From contig CAWFCG010000003.1 of the NCBI GenBank assembly GCA_963814315.1, positions 744,001 to 808,000 on the forward strand: 64,000 nucleotides of DNA, in the 5' to 3' direction. Numbering within the stretch: position 1 is the stretch's first letter; each line of letters opens with the position of its first letter. Below, piece after piece: positions 51,701-59,559 of this stretch. A model generated the notes under the pieces. The model saw only the letters and a program-made list of their open reading frames with translations, was not told where the DNA came from and made no database searches. The stretch comes from JAFMJV01 sp963814315. Its GTDB lineage: Bacteria; Chloroflexota; Limnocylindria; Limnocylindrales; CSP1-4. The position numbers and the translations under genes were made by a program.

Positions 51701-53095
51701 CTATGCCTTCAGGCCATCAGGCAGGGGCTTGTGGCGCTCAGGCGCGCTCACGAACTTCTCGACGGTGGCCTTGTTGCCGGGGATGCCCAGCTGCTCGAAG
51801 AGAAACTTCATCTTGGCCTGCTGGCTGGCGATGATCTCATCCTTGCTGGAGAGGTCCCAGAGCTCGCGCTTGATCTCACCCAGGACCTTCTTGCGGGTCT
51901 TGTAGACGAACTGGGCGTCCGTCTCACCCTCCTTGCGCTCGTCGGCCAGGTTGTCGAAGCAGTACTTCTCCACCTTGGCGTGCAGCTCAGCCGGGAAGGC
52001 CGGGTGCTCGTACAGTGCGTTCTGGAAGCCGGTGGCCAAGTGGATCTCTGCGGTCTCGACCGTCGGGAAGTTGTGGAACAGCTCATCGGGCAGGGTCGAG
52101 GCGCCGTGCTGGACAGCTCCAGCCAGACCGTACTCGCGGGCCACCACGCCGAGCTCGCGCAGGACCTCGAAGTCAAGCTTGACCTCAGCCACCGAACCGT
52201 CAGCGGTGGGGATGCCACCGTGGGACGTGCCGGTCTGCACGCTCACCTTGGAGAGGCCGATCGCGCCGTCGCCAGCACGGGCCTTGAACTCGCGATTGAA
52301 GCCGTCGAGATAGGCGCGCAGCTCGTCCGGTGTGGAGTTGTCCTTGCCGACCTCGCCGATCTCACCACCGATGGAGATGACCAGCTCCTCATTCGCCCGG
52401 ATGAGCGCGGCCAGCTCCGCGGCGCGGGTGTAGTTCTCCTTCTGCTGCTCATCGAGCGAGTCGAAGGAGAGGTCCACGAGAGTGGAGGAGTCGATATCGA
52501 TGTTGCCGTAGCCGACGGACAGGGCATCCAGGGTCGCGTCATGCAGGGCGCCGGTCACCTTGGCCGGGTCATCCTTGTAGTTCTTGGCGTTCCACTGGTA
52601 GTGGTCGCCCTGGATGAAGACGGGGCCCTCCCAACCGGCATGGATGGCACCCGCGAGGACGCTGGTGATGTACTCGCCCGGGCGCTGGTACGTGTAGGCC
52701 TGCTCCGAGCGGGCCAGCTCCCAGATGGGCGAGCCGGCGCCCAGCTCCATGGCTGCGCGGCAGCCGGCAGCAGCCATATCGAAGACCTGCGTGCGCAGGT
52801 TGATGGCCGGCTCCGTCCAGCCGCTGTACTCATCGCGGGAACGGGCCATGTACAGCTCGTGGATGCTGGCCGACGGGCAACCCAGCTCCTGGGATGCCTC
52901 CCACACGATCCAGCGTGCGGCAGCGACGACGGCCTCGTCCTCGCTGAAGGTGGCGCTCCAGGCGACATCCTTGATGCCGTCGGCGCGGAAGGCAGCGGCA
53001 TCGTCGATGACGAGGCGATCACCGTCGACGTGGCAGATGCCGTCGAGGTAGGAGACGAGATCGCCGACGGACGCGGCGACACGAGGACTGGTCAT
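51701..53095 (-). CDS. Class II fructose-bisphosphate aldolase
   Basis: ATG 53095 follows a GGAGG site (ACTGGAGGTTCC). The 464-residue protein is longer than E. coli FbaA (about 360). Recognisable blocks include GPVFIQGDHYQWNAKNY (metal/substrate strand), NIDIDSSTLVDLSFDS, ISIGGEIGEVGKDNSTPDEL, VSVQTGTSHGGIPTADGSVA and LAGAVQHGASTLPDELFHNF. These fit the class II zinc aldolase barrel, and the length fits the long forms seen in Chloroflexi and relatives. It cleaves fructose-1,6-bisphosphate, though a related sugar phosphate cannot be excluded. Confidence 0.82.
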   Translation of the reverse strand: MTSPRVAASVGDLVSYLDGICHVDGDRLVIDDAAAFRADGIKDVAWSATFSEDEAVVAAARWIVWEASQELGCPSASIHELYMARSRDEYSGWTEPAINLRTQVFDMAAAGCRAAMELGAGSPIWELARSEQAYTYQRPGEYITSVLAGAIHAGWEGPVFIQGDHYQWNAKNYKDDPAKVTGALHDATLDALSVGYGNIDIDSSTLVDLSFDSLDEQQKENYTRAAELAALIRANEELVISIGGEIGEVGKDNSTPDELRAYLDGFNREFKARAGDGAIGLSKVSVQTGTSHGGIPTADGSVAEVKLDFEVLRELGVVAREYGLAGAVQHGASTLPDELFHNFPTVETAEIHLATGFQNALYEHPAFPAELHAKVEKYCFDNLADERKEGETDAQFVYKTRKKVLGEIKRELWDLSSKDEIIASQQAKMKFLFEQLGIPGNKATVEKFVSAPERHKPLPDGLKA

Positions 53096-53275
53096 AGAGG
53101 AACCTCCAGTGGGCGTCGAGCAGACGCAAGTGTTCTGTCTACCTGCGATGCTACTCCCTGACGGCCTCTGGCACCCCTGCCCTGTGTCCCGCAGCACAGG
53201 TACAGCGGTCACGAACGGGACTCACCACTGGCGCTTCGTGCCAAGGCGGCGGAGTGGCTTGGGCAGTCCCGGAGG

Positions 53276-53303
53276 TTGACAGATGCATTCCCTGCTCTAT
53301 CAT
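53276..53303 (+). promoter_or_regulatory. Sigma-70-type promoter for the HTH module
   Basis: TTGACA (53276-53281), 16 bases, TATCAT (53298-53303), the best consensus promoter seen in the window. The ATG at 53330 follows 27 bases after the -10. Confidence 0.65.
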
Positions 53304-53329
53304 GTCGGATACGTCATGGAGAGCACACG

Positions 53330-53608
53330 ATGCAGAAGAAGCAGTTCCTGACCCCCGCGGACATCGCTCTCGAGTTGGATATCAGCACGAGCACCGTGCT
53401 GCGGAAGATCCACGCCCAGGAGATCCCGGCAATCGTCGTCTCCGAGCGGATCTACCGGATTCCTGCGGCGTCCTTCGAGCTGTACAAGATGGGACGCCTC
53501 ACGAGCGCACAGCCTGCTCCCCTGGGGCGGCCTCGTCCTCGCCCCCGCATCGGCGATGGCGAGAGCAAGCCGGTCGCGGCCGGAGTCGCCGCGCTTCGGC
53601 GCGCATAG
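53330..53608 (+). CDS. Excisionase-type helix-turn-helix protein
   Basis: 92 residues from ATG 53330. The HTH_17-like domain reads FLTPADIALELDISTSTVLR, KIHAQEIPAIVVSERIYRIP and AASFELYKMG. A basic Pro/Arg-rich tail follows (GRPRPRPRIGDG). Such domains bind DNA in excisionases and in small toxin-antitoxin-like operons. It is driven by a strong consensus promoter and is followed with no gap by a GTG-started gene, forming a compact two-gene unit. Confidence 0.75.
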   Translation: MQKKQFLTPADIALELDISTSTVLRKIHAQEIPAIVVSERIYRIPAASFELYKMGRLTSAQPAPLGRPRPRPRIGDGESKPVAAGVAALRRA

Positions 53609-54079
53609 GTGGCCACCATCCCCGAGCTGCGGGGGTACCTCGGCGACCTATCCGTGATCCTGTGGAACTTCGGGGCGGTGTTCCGCACGCCCACGCTCGA
53701 TCCCTACCAGGACGGCTCGTACGGGTTCGAGTTCTCCGCGCTCCTCCCGGGCAGCGCGGCCCCAAAGCCGGCCGTGATCAAGCTGATGGAGACGTGGGAG
53801 CCCACGCGAGCTGGCCAGTACACCCAGGTCGAGTACGAGTACGACTTCGTCGAGTACCCGATGGATCGGCGGCGCGCCTTCCACCGCCACGACGAGGCGG
53901 ACTTCCTCCGCGAGTTCGGCGTGGCCGTCCACGAGCACTGCGAGGGGGTCCTGAAGCAGCCGGCCTGCGATCACTACATGGGCCTGCCCATCGATGGGTA
54001 CGAGGCCATCTGGCGCTTCACGATCCTGTGGGGACAGCCTGGGCCGCTGGGCTGCTCCGCTTTGCGGTGCATGAAGTAG
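53609..54079 (+). CDS. Uncharacterised protein paired with the HTH gene
   Basis: The GTG comes directly after the stop of the HTH gene. The 156-residue product is rich in aromatic and acidic residues (SVILWNFGAVFRTPTLDPYQ, QVEYEYDFVEYPMDRRRAFH, RHDEADFLREFGVAVHEHCE) and appears globular. It has no membrane segment and no recognised catalytic motif, though the RHDE and HEHCE clusters could bind metal. The same two-gene arrangement (excisionase-like HTH plus a protein of this size) suggests a small accessory or toxin-antitoxin-like module; this is inference from layout only. Confidence 0.6.
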   Translation: MATIPELRGYLGDLSVILWNFGAVFRTPTLDPYQDGSYGFEFSALLPGSAAPKPAVIKLMETWEPTRAGQYTQVEYEYDFVEYPMDRRRAFHRHDEADFLREFGVAVHEHCEGVLKQPACDHYMGLPIDGYEAIWRFTILWGQPGPLGCSALRCMK

Positions 54080-54234
54080 CCCACCCAGCGCGCGAGCTCG
54101 CAGCGACCCTCGCCTGAAGGTACGATCCGAGCGCATCCCTCGGGCCCGCATGGACATGTACGTGCAGTGTCGCCTTCGGTAGAGCTGTCCGACTTACCAA
54201 TCGTCCTTGACGCACAGCGGATACTGTTGCCACC

Positions 54235-55431
54235 ATGCGACTGTTCCGCTCGTTGGCCGCCCCCGTCCTGGCGATCCTCCTGGTGGCTGTGCCTGGCCTC
54301 ACGGTGGCGCAGGCGCCAGCGAACCGTGACCAGCCGACGGCGCAGCTTCCCGATGGGCGACTACCACTCCAAGGCACGCCCTGGCGACTGGAAGGCTACG
54401 TGGATCGCGGCACGGAGCGAGTACCCGGTCCGGAGGTCGCAGCCTGGATGACCCTGGGGACGGATGACATCAAGGCGTCGGGCGGCTGCAGCCTCTTCGG
54501 TGGCCGCTTCGCCACCGTCGGCGCCGCCATCCGCTTCAAGTTGCGCGGAGTGAAGAACAAAGACTGCGCCGAGCAGACCACCCTGGTGCAACGCGCCATG
54601 GTCAAGGGGCTACGCGATGCGGCCAGCTACACCGTCATCCCCGTCGATGTACCGACCGCCGACCAGCTCGTGCTCCAGAATGAGACGGGCGAACCACTGC
54701 TGCGCTTTGGGCTCGACGACATCGAGGCGGTCGCGGTCGCCGATTGGCGCCTCCTCAGCTACACGGTCGATGGTGAGACGCTCCCTGCAGCGCCAGACCA
54801 GGCGGCCATCCTGTCGTTCCAGCCGGAGCGGGAGAGCCCCGCCCGCCGCACCTCGTCGGGACCGGCCACCGGGTCGACCGGCTGCAACGGCCTGGTGACG
54901 CAGTTCTCACGTAGCGCCGATGTGCTCAGCTTCAGCCCCATCGAACGCACTGACGCGCCCTGTTCCCCTGCCCTCGCGGCACAGGAAGCCGCCATGCTGG
55001 CGGTGCTCGACGCGACCTCGCTGGAGCTGACACTGCCGGCCGATGGGATGGTCCTGACGTCAGCTGACACCGGCGCCAGCCTGACGTTCGTCAGCCAACG
55101 ACCACTTGAGGACAGCACCTGGCTCGTCGATCCGGCGTCCGCGGGCGAGGACCCGGGCACCGCGATCACCCTGCGCCTCAGTGGGGGCACGGCCACCGGC
55201 GAGGGTCCTTGCGGCCCATATCGCGCGAGCTATGTCACCGACGGCTACTTCATCACGTTCCATGACGCGGTGGGAAGTGCCACGAAGGATTGTTCCGCCG
55301 CGAAGGACGAGCGCCGCCTGCTCGCCCGACTGGGCCAGACGGTGATGCTCGACCGCCACCAGCCGCAGCTGCGCCTGCTTGACGCCTTCGGCCGTGGCCG
55401 GCTCCGGCTCAGTAGCGCGGCGGCGCCCTGA
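54235..55431 (+). CDS. Secreted META-domain (HslJ-like) protein
   Basis: 398 residues. An N-terminal signal peptide (RLFRSLAAPVLAILLVAVPG, cleavage near VAQA) precedes three META-like repeats. The first is PLQGTPWRLEGYVDRG with SGGCSLFGGRFA. The second is VADWRLLSYTVDGETLPAAP with GSTGCNGLVTQF. The third is LEDSTWLVDPASAGEDPGTA with GEGPCGPYRASY. Each repeat has the W-L and G-C-N/G-C-S pattern of META domains, found in HslJ and other envelope stress proteins. The function is unknown; it is probably extracytoplasmic. Confidence 0.8.
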   Translation: MRLFRSLAAPVLAILLVAVPGLTVAQAPANRDQPTAQLPDGRLPLQGTPWRLEGYVDRGTERVPGPEVAAWMTLGTDDIKASGGCSLFGGRFATVGAAIRFKLRGVKNKDCAEQTTLVQRAMVKGLRDAASYTVIPVDVPTADQLVLQNETGEPLLRFGLDDIEAVAVADWRLLSYTVDGETLPAAPDQAAILSFQPERESPARRTSSGPATGSTGCNGLVTQFSRSADVLSFSPIERTDAPCSPALAAQEAAMLAVLDATSLELTLPADGMVLTSADTGASLTFVSQRPLEDSTWLVDPASAGEDPGTAITLRLSGGTATGEGPCGPYRASYVTDGYFITFHDAVGSATKDCSAAKDERRLLARLGQTVMLDRHQPQLRLLDAFGRGRLRLSSAAAP

Positions 55432-55444
55432 CGCGAACGATGCC

Positions 55445-56197
55445 CTAGTGGACGTGGGTGTCCGGGTCGGTGAGGCCGCCCTCGAACGGTGATGGTGTCG
55501 CAGGCGCGTGTGCTGGGGCCGGCTCCCGGGACGGCTCCGCTTCGAGGTAGCGCCGGATACGGGCGGCTTGCTCAGCGGCGTCCGCATCATCACCGGAAGC
55601 GGCGGCGAGGAACACGGCCCGATCGTGAAGTCGATCCTCGAAATCCGCCTGTGAACGATCGACGCGGTCGGCCAGCTCGGGTGTGATGGCCCAGGCGTAG
55701 TGCTCGAAGGCGTCCTGGTCGGGATCCCAGGCTGCCAGCACCGCCGGTGGCCGCCGTTGGATGTGGCCCTGGCCATCGCGCTCGGTCGGCCGGAGGTAGT
55801 GCACGGCCATAAGGCGGATGCCAACGCTCGTCTCCTGTGCCACCACCACCACACCAAGCCGCCGGACGCCGTCCTCGGGCAAGCCCTGCGCCTCGAGCCT
55901 CTCAAGCACGCCCTCCAGATCCACCGCCGTGACGGTGATGCCAAGGCCGACGCCTCCTCGCAAGAGTGCCGTCAGGCGCGCCGGCGTGAGTGGCTCAGCG
56001 TCCGCATCCAGCACCACCCACTCGCGATCCGGATCGGTCGCCAACAGCGCCGTCGCCAGCCCGGAGCGGTCCACGGCGTGGGAAGCGCTCGCCACGACGA
56101 GTGGAACACCGCCTTCGCACATCAGCCACAGAAGGGCCCCCAGCTCAGAATCGAGCGTACCTTGTCGTAGCTGGGAGACAGTGTGCAAAGGTGACAT
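55445..56197 (-). CDS. Uncharacterised protein resembling a P-loop protein without a P-loop
   Basis: From ATG 56197 it is 250 residues. The N-terminal part (GTLDSELGALLWLMCEGGVP, LVVASASHAVDRSGLATALL) follows the layout of secretion-ATPase P-loop strands, but the G-x-x-x-x-G-K-T/S motif is replaced by ASASHAVDRS. A Walker B-like REWVVLDADAEP and GLPEDGVRRLGVVVVAQE come later. The C-terminus is helical and Pro-rich. A longer frame from 56455 lacks plausible content. I do not recognise the family; a degenerate NTPase is one reading. Confidence 0.55.
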   Translation of the reverse strand: MSPLHTVSQLRQGTLDSELGALLWLMCEGGVPLVVASASHAVDRSGLATALLATDPDREWVVLDADAEPLTPARLTALLRGGVGLGITVTAVDLEGVLERLEAQGLPEDGVRRLGVVVVAQETSVGIRLMAVHYLRPTERDGQGHIQRRPPAVLAAWDPDQDAFEHYAWAITPELADRVDRSQADFEDRLHDRAVFLAAASGDDADAAEQAARIRRYLEAEPSREPAPAHAPATPSPFEGGLTDPDTHVH

Positions 56198-56353
56198 GCC
56201 TGAAGTATCGACCAGAGAGCGGCCGTCGACCTGGTCGTTGACGCCTGTCGTCGTTGCTACACAATACGGCACTTGACAACGGGTATATCCTTCCCCTCGG
56301 TCGCATGTTTGCGCCACTTCACATGATCCACGTAGATGGAGACTCGATACCAG

Positions 56354-56449
56354 ATGACACGCATCAGCCTCACCAGCACCGCTGCCTTCCGGCTGCGGTC
56401 GGGCGCGCCCGTCGGCGCCCCGGATGCGGGAGATCCGTGCCCTTCGTAG
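56354..56449 (+). CDS. Possible leader peptide of the ABC transporter operon
   Basis: A 31-codon open frame (MTRISLTSTAAFRLRSGAPV, then GAPDAGDPCPS) lies upstream of an intrinsic-terminator-like hairpin and the ABC genes. A GGAG occurs 13 bases before the ATG. Leader peptides before attenuators are common for drug-exporter genes. Translation is not proven. Confidence 0.35.
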   Translation: MTRISLTSTAAFRLRSGAPVGAPDAGDPCPS

Positions 56450-56482
56450 GTCCACACAGGCGCCGATAGCGCCAGTCGATCG

Positions 56483-56515
56483 AGCCGGAGGGTCGGATGG
56501 GCCCCCGGCTTTTTT
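56483..56515 (+). terminator. Intrinsic terminator/attenuator before the ABC transporter
   Basis: AGCCGG (56483-56488) pairs with CCGGCT (56505-56510), with extra GGG/CCC pairing inside, directly followed by six Ts. It is the only classical U-tailed terminator I see in the window, and it sits in the leader of the operon rather than at its end. A second AGCCGGGCCC at about 56573 could compete for the 3' arm. Confidence 0.65.
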
Positions 56516-56611
56516 GATGCCCTGCTCACCCGTGGCATCGAGAGCCGAGACTCCCGCGCTTCAGACAGAAGCCGGGCCCCGCACGACCTCGATACGCAAA
56601 GGAGCAGAGCC

Positions 56612-57520
56612 ATGACGATCAACACCGAACCTCGCCCCGCGATCACACCTCCGATCGCACACCTGCCCGTCCCACCCGACGAGCAGCCGATGACGCAGAC
56701 GGCCCGTCCCTGGGCGGACGGCTCCACGGCGTTGCTCATCGACCACGTCAGCAAGCGCTTCAGCCTCGGTCGCAACAAAGCCACCGTGACTGCCGTGGAC
56801 GACGTCACGCTCGCCATCGACCGTGGTGAGACGTATGGGATCCTGGGCGCCAACGGCGGTGGCAAGTCCACGCTCATCCGCCTGGTCAGCACGCTGCTGA
56901 CGCTGGACACGGGCCGCATCGAGGTCTTCGGCCACGATGTGGAGCGCGACGAGATGGCCGTCAAGCGGCTCATCAACCGGGTCTCGGTGGACGCGGCCTT
57001 CTTCAAGAAGCTCTCGCCGCACGAGAACCTGCTCTACGCCGCGCGTCTCTACGGCCTCCGGGCAAGCGACGCCAAGCGGGAGGCGGAGCGGATCCTGGCA
57101 CGACTGGGCATCGCCAAGTCGCGCCTGGGCAGCCCCATGGAGCAGATGAGTCGCGGCATGCAGCAGAAGGTCGCCATCGCGAGGGCCATCCTCACGAGTC
57201 CGACGCTGTTGCTGCTCGATGAACCGACCACGGGGCTCGATCCGCGTAGCAAGCTGGACGTGCAGGCCTTCATCGAGGACATCACGGCCAGCCACGACGC
57301 CACCATCCTGCTGACGACGCACGACCTGGCTGAGGCCGATCGCCTCTGCGACCGCCTGGCCATCCTCGATGACGGCCGGGTCGTGGTCCAGGGCACACCT
57401 GATGAACTCAAACACAAGGTCGCTGCCGAGCACGACCTTCCCATGACGCTCGAATCGGTCTTCATGACCTGGACCGGGCACTCGCTCGACGACGATGTCG
57501 GGCAAGAGGAGAACGACTGA
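56612..57520 (+). CDS. ABC transporter ATP-binding protein (ABC-2 exporter type)
   Basis: ATG 56612 follows AAAGGAG and gives 302 residues. Walker A is YGILGANGGGKSTLIRLVST. The signature motif is the variant QMSRGMQQKVAIARAIL instead of LSGGQ. Walker B is TLLLLDEPTTGLDPRSKLDV, and the H-loop is ILLTTHDLAEADRLCDRLAI. The DrrA-like pattern suggests export of a lipid, drug or polysaccharide. A 25-residue Pro-rich N-terminal tail precedes the domain. It is followed by its permease gene. Leader structures upstream suggest attenuation control. Confidence 0.92.
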   Translation: MTINTEPRPAITPPIAHLPVPPDEQPMTQTARPWADGSTALLIDHVSKRFSLGRNKATVTAVDDVTLAIDRGETYGILGANGGGKSTLIRLVSTLLTLDTGRIEVFGHDVERDEMAVKRLINRVSVDAAFFKKLSPHENLLYAARLYGLRASDAKREAERILARLGIAKSRLGSPMEQMSRGMQQKVAIARAILTSPTLLLLDEPTTGLDPRSKLDVQAFIEDITASHDATILLTTHDLAEADRLCDRLAILDDGRVVVQGTPDELKHKVAAEHDLPMTLESVFMTWTGHSLDDDVGQEEND

Positions 57521-57661
57521 CATGCGGATCAAGATCCGACGCAACCAAGGCGTGCAGCGTCACGCTCCACCGCCGCGCGAACCACGCTCACGTGGTCCAT
57601 ACCGGCATTCCATCCGCTATCCACACATCAACGGAACCGATCGATCATGGCATTGCTGACG
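57521..57661 (+). CDS. Possible small basic ORF between ABC genes
   Basis: An ATG just after the ATPase gene stop opens 46 codons, rich in Arg, His and Pro (MRIKIRRNQGVQRHAPPPRE). It overlaps the permease start by 15 bases. No Shine-Dalgarno or family pattern is seen. It may only serve to couple translation to the permease, or be chance. Confidence 0.2.
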
Positions 57662-58447
57662 CGTGAGCTCATCGCGAGCTACGCCTTCATCGAACGCAAC
57701 TTCTTCCTGACCAAGCGCTACTGGGGCTGGGAGATCGCCTGGCTCATCTATGCCACCACCAGCGCCCTGGCCATCGCCTTCATCGGCGTGGAGCAGAACG
57801 ACCCACAGCTGGTGCTGACGCTGATGATCGGCGCGGTCTTCTGGAACTTCCTGTCCATCGTCTTCGGCTTCATCGCTGAGACGGTGGCCTGGGAGCGCTG
57901 GGAGGGCACGCTCGAGTACACCTTCATGGCCCCGGTGCGCCGTTGGGCCCAGCTGCTGGGCTCGACGCTGTACGCGGTCATGTATGGCCTGGTGCATACC
58001 TTCGTCATGCTGGTGGTGCTGGCGCTTTTCTTTGGCATGGACTTCACCCAGGCTGACCCGGTCACGGCGGTCGTGTTCCTCTTCATCGGCTCGCTCTCGT
58101 TCATCGGCATCGGCATGATGGCTGCCATCCTGCCCTTGATGTACGTGGAGCGTGGAGCACAGATGACCTTCGTGTTGCAGTCGGCGCTGCTCCTGGTGAG
58201 CGGCGTCTACTACAGCGTGGAGGTGCTGCCCGAGTGGATGCAGTGGTTGTCGCGCCTGTCTCCCGCCACCTATGTCCTCGCGGGCATGCGCGCTGGGCTC
58301 ATCGACGGTGTGCCCATCGGTGACCTGCTGCACCTGGTGTGGCCGCTGCTGATCATGGCCGTGGTGTTCATCCCGCTAGGGATCTGGACATTCGGTCGAG
58401 CGGAGGCATACGCCAAGCGGACCGGCAAGCTCAAGAGGGTCGGTTGA
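57647..58447 (+). CDS. ABC-2 type transporter permease
   Basis: 266 residues with six membrane helices: WEIAWLIYATTSALAIAFIG, LMIGAVFWNFLSIVFGFIAE, YAVMYGLVHTFVMLVVLALF, VVFLFIGSLSFIGIGMMAAI, MTFVLQSALLLVSGVYYSVE and LLHLVWPLLIMAVVFIPLGI. The loop WERWEGTLEYTFMAPV and the YYSVEVLPEWMQWLSRLSPA segment are typical of ABC-2 permeases (DrrB/NodJ group). It works with the ATPase upstream. Its TGA shares one base with the rsgA ATG. Confidence 0.9.
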   Translation: MALLTRELIASYAFIERNFFLTKRYWGWEIAWLIYATTSALAIAFIGVEQNDPQLVLTLMIGAVFWNFLSIVFGFIAETVAWERWEGTLEYTFMAPVRRWAQLLGSTLYAVMYGLVHTFVMLVVLALFFGMDFTQADPVTAVVFLFIGSLSFIGIGMMAAILPLMYVERGAQMTFVLQSALLLVSGVYYSVEVLPEWMQWLSRLSPATYVLAGMRAGLIDGVPIGDLLHLVWPLLIMAVVFIPLGIWTFGRAEAYAKRTGKLKRVG

Positions 58448-59559
58448 TGGCTCCGCAAGGCTCCACGACTCTCTCGTTGGCACAGCTGGGCTGGACGGCG
58501 GACAGCAAGAGGGCCTTCGCGCCTCATGCGGCCGCCGGACTGCTCCCCGGCCGTGTCGTGACCAGCGAAGGCCCCCTTGCCATCACCGAGGCTGGCCCGA
58601 CCGAGGTCGTCATCCAGCGGCGCTTCGTCCGGCAGGCGGCCGATCGGACGGCGTTTCCTGCGGTCGGTGACTGGTTGGCATTGGAACCACTCGCGGAGCA
58701 GCCACGCAGCGACCATCCGCGGCAGATGGCACTCCGTGAGGTCCTGCCCAGGTCGGGTGCCTTCATACGCCAACGCCTCTCCGATGGACAGCCACAGGTG
58801 TTGGCCTCCAACGTGGACGTCGCCTTCCTCGTCGCCGGTCTGGACTACGACCTCAACCTTCGCCGCCTCGAGCGCTACCTGGTGCTGGCCCTCGACGGCG
58901 GCGTCACGCCCGTGGTCGTGCTCAACAAGGCCGACATCGCCATCGACCTGGGTCGCGCCGTCACCGAGGTCCATTCGGTCGCTGCGGGCACGCGAGTGGT
59001 GGTGACGAGTGCCGTCGACGGTGCGGGGCTGGATGAGATGCGTGCCTTCCTGGGGCCGGGTCAAACGGCTTGCCTGCTGGGGTCCTCCGGCGTGGGCAAG
59101 TCGACCATCACCAATTCCCTGCTGGGCGAGGCACGCCAGACCGTCAAGGCGCTCCGCGAGGACGACAGCAAGGGTCGCCACACCACCACGCACCGCGAGC
59201 TGTTCGCGCTCCCCGGTGGTGGTCTGCTTATCGACACGCCGGGCTTGCGAACCGTTGGCGTGCTGGGTGAAAGCGGGGCCGTCGAGGCGACGTTCGACGA
59301 GATCGGGACGCTGGCACGCGCCTGTCGCTTCAACGATTGCCAACATGACCGCGAGCCCGGCTGTGCCGTGCAGGCGGCGATCGAGACCGGTGCGCTGGCG
59401 GCCGACCGGCTGGCCAGTCACCACAAGCTGGAAGCCGAACGTCGCTCGGCCGAAGTGCGAGCGGATGACCGCGCGCGCCGCGAGGCGGAACGACGACTGG
59501 ACAAGTTCTACAAGCGACACAAGCGGGCGCTCAAGCAGCGCAAAGATGGAGATGACTGA
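58447..59559 (+). CDS. rsgA: Ribosome small-subunit-dependent GTPase A
   Basis: 370 residues from ATG 58447. The OB-fold is followed by the circularly permuted GTPase: VVVLNKADIAID (G4), VTSAVDG (G5), CLLGSSGVGKSTITNSLLGE (G1), GRHTTTHRELFALP (G2) and LIDTPGLRTVGV (G3). The zinc-binding end is ACRFNDCQHDREPGCAVQAA. RsgA checks 30S subunit maturation. The helical basic tail (RRLDKFYKRHKRALKQRKDG) is usual. It overlaps the permease stop by one base but is functionally unrelated. Confidence 0.95.
   Translation: MAPQGSTTLSLAQLGWTADSKRAFAPHAAAGLLPGRVVTSEGPLAITEAGPTEVVIQRRFVRQAADRTAFPAVGDWLALEPLAEQPRSDHPRQMALREVLPRSGAFIRQRLSDGQPQVLASNVDVAFLVAGLDYDLNLRRLERYLVLALDGGVTPVVVLNKADIAIDLGRAVTEVHSVAAGTRVVVTSAVDGAGLDEMRAFLGPGQTACLLGSSGVGKSTITNSLLGEARQTVKALREDDSKGRHTTTHRELFALPGGGLLIDTPGLRTVGVLGESGAVEATFDEIGTLARACRFNDCQHDREPGCAVQAAIETGALAADRLASHHKLEAERRSAEVRADDRARREAERRLDKFYKRHKRALKQRKDGDD

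Noticed and set aside
56273..56300. TTGACA near 56273 as the ABC operon promoter
   Set aside because: No acceptable -10 lies 16-18 bases downstream.
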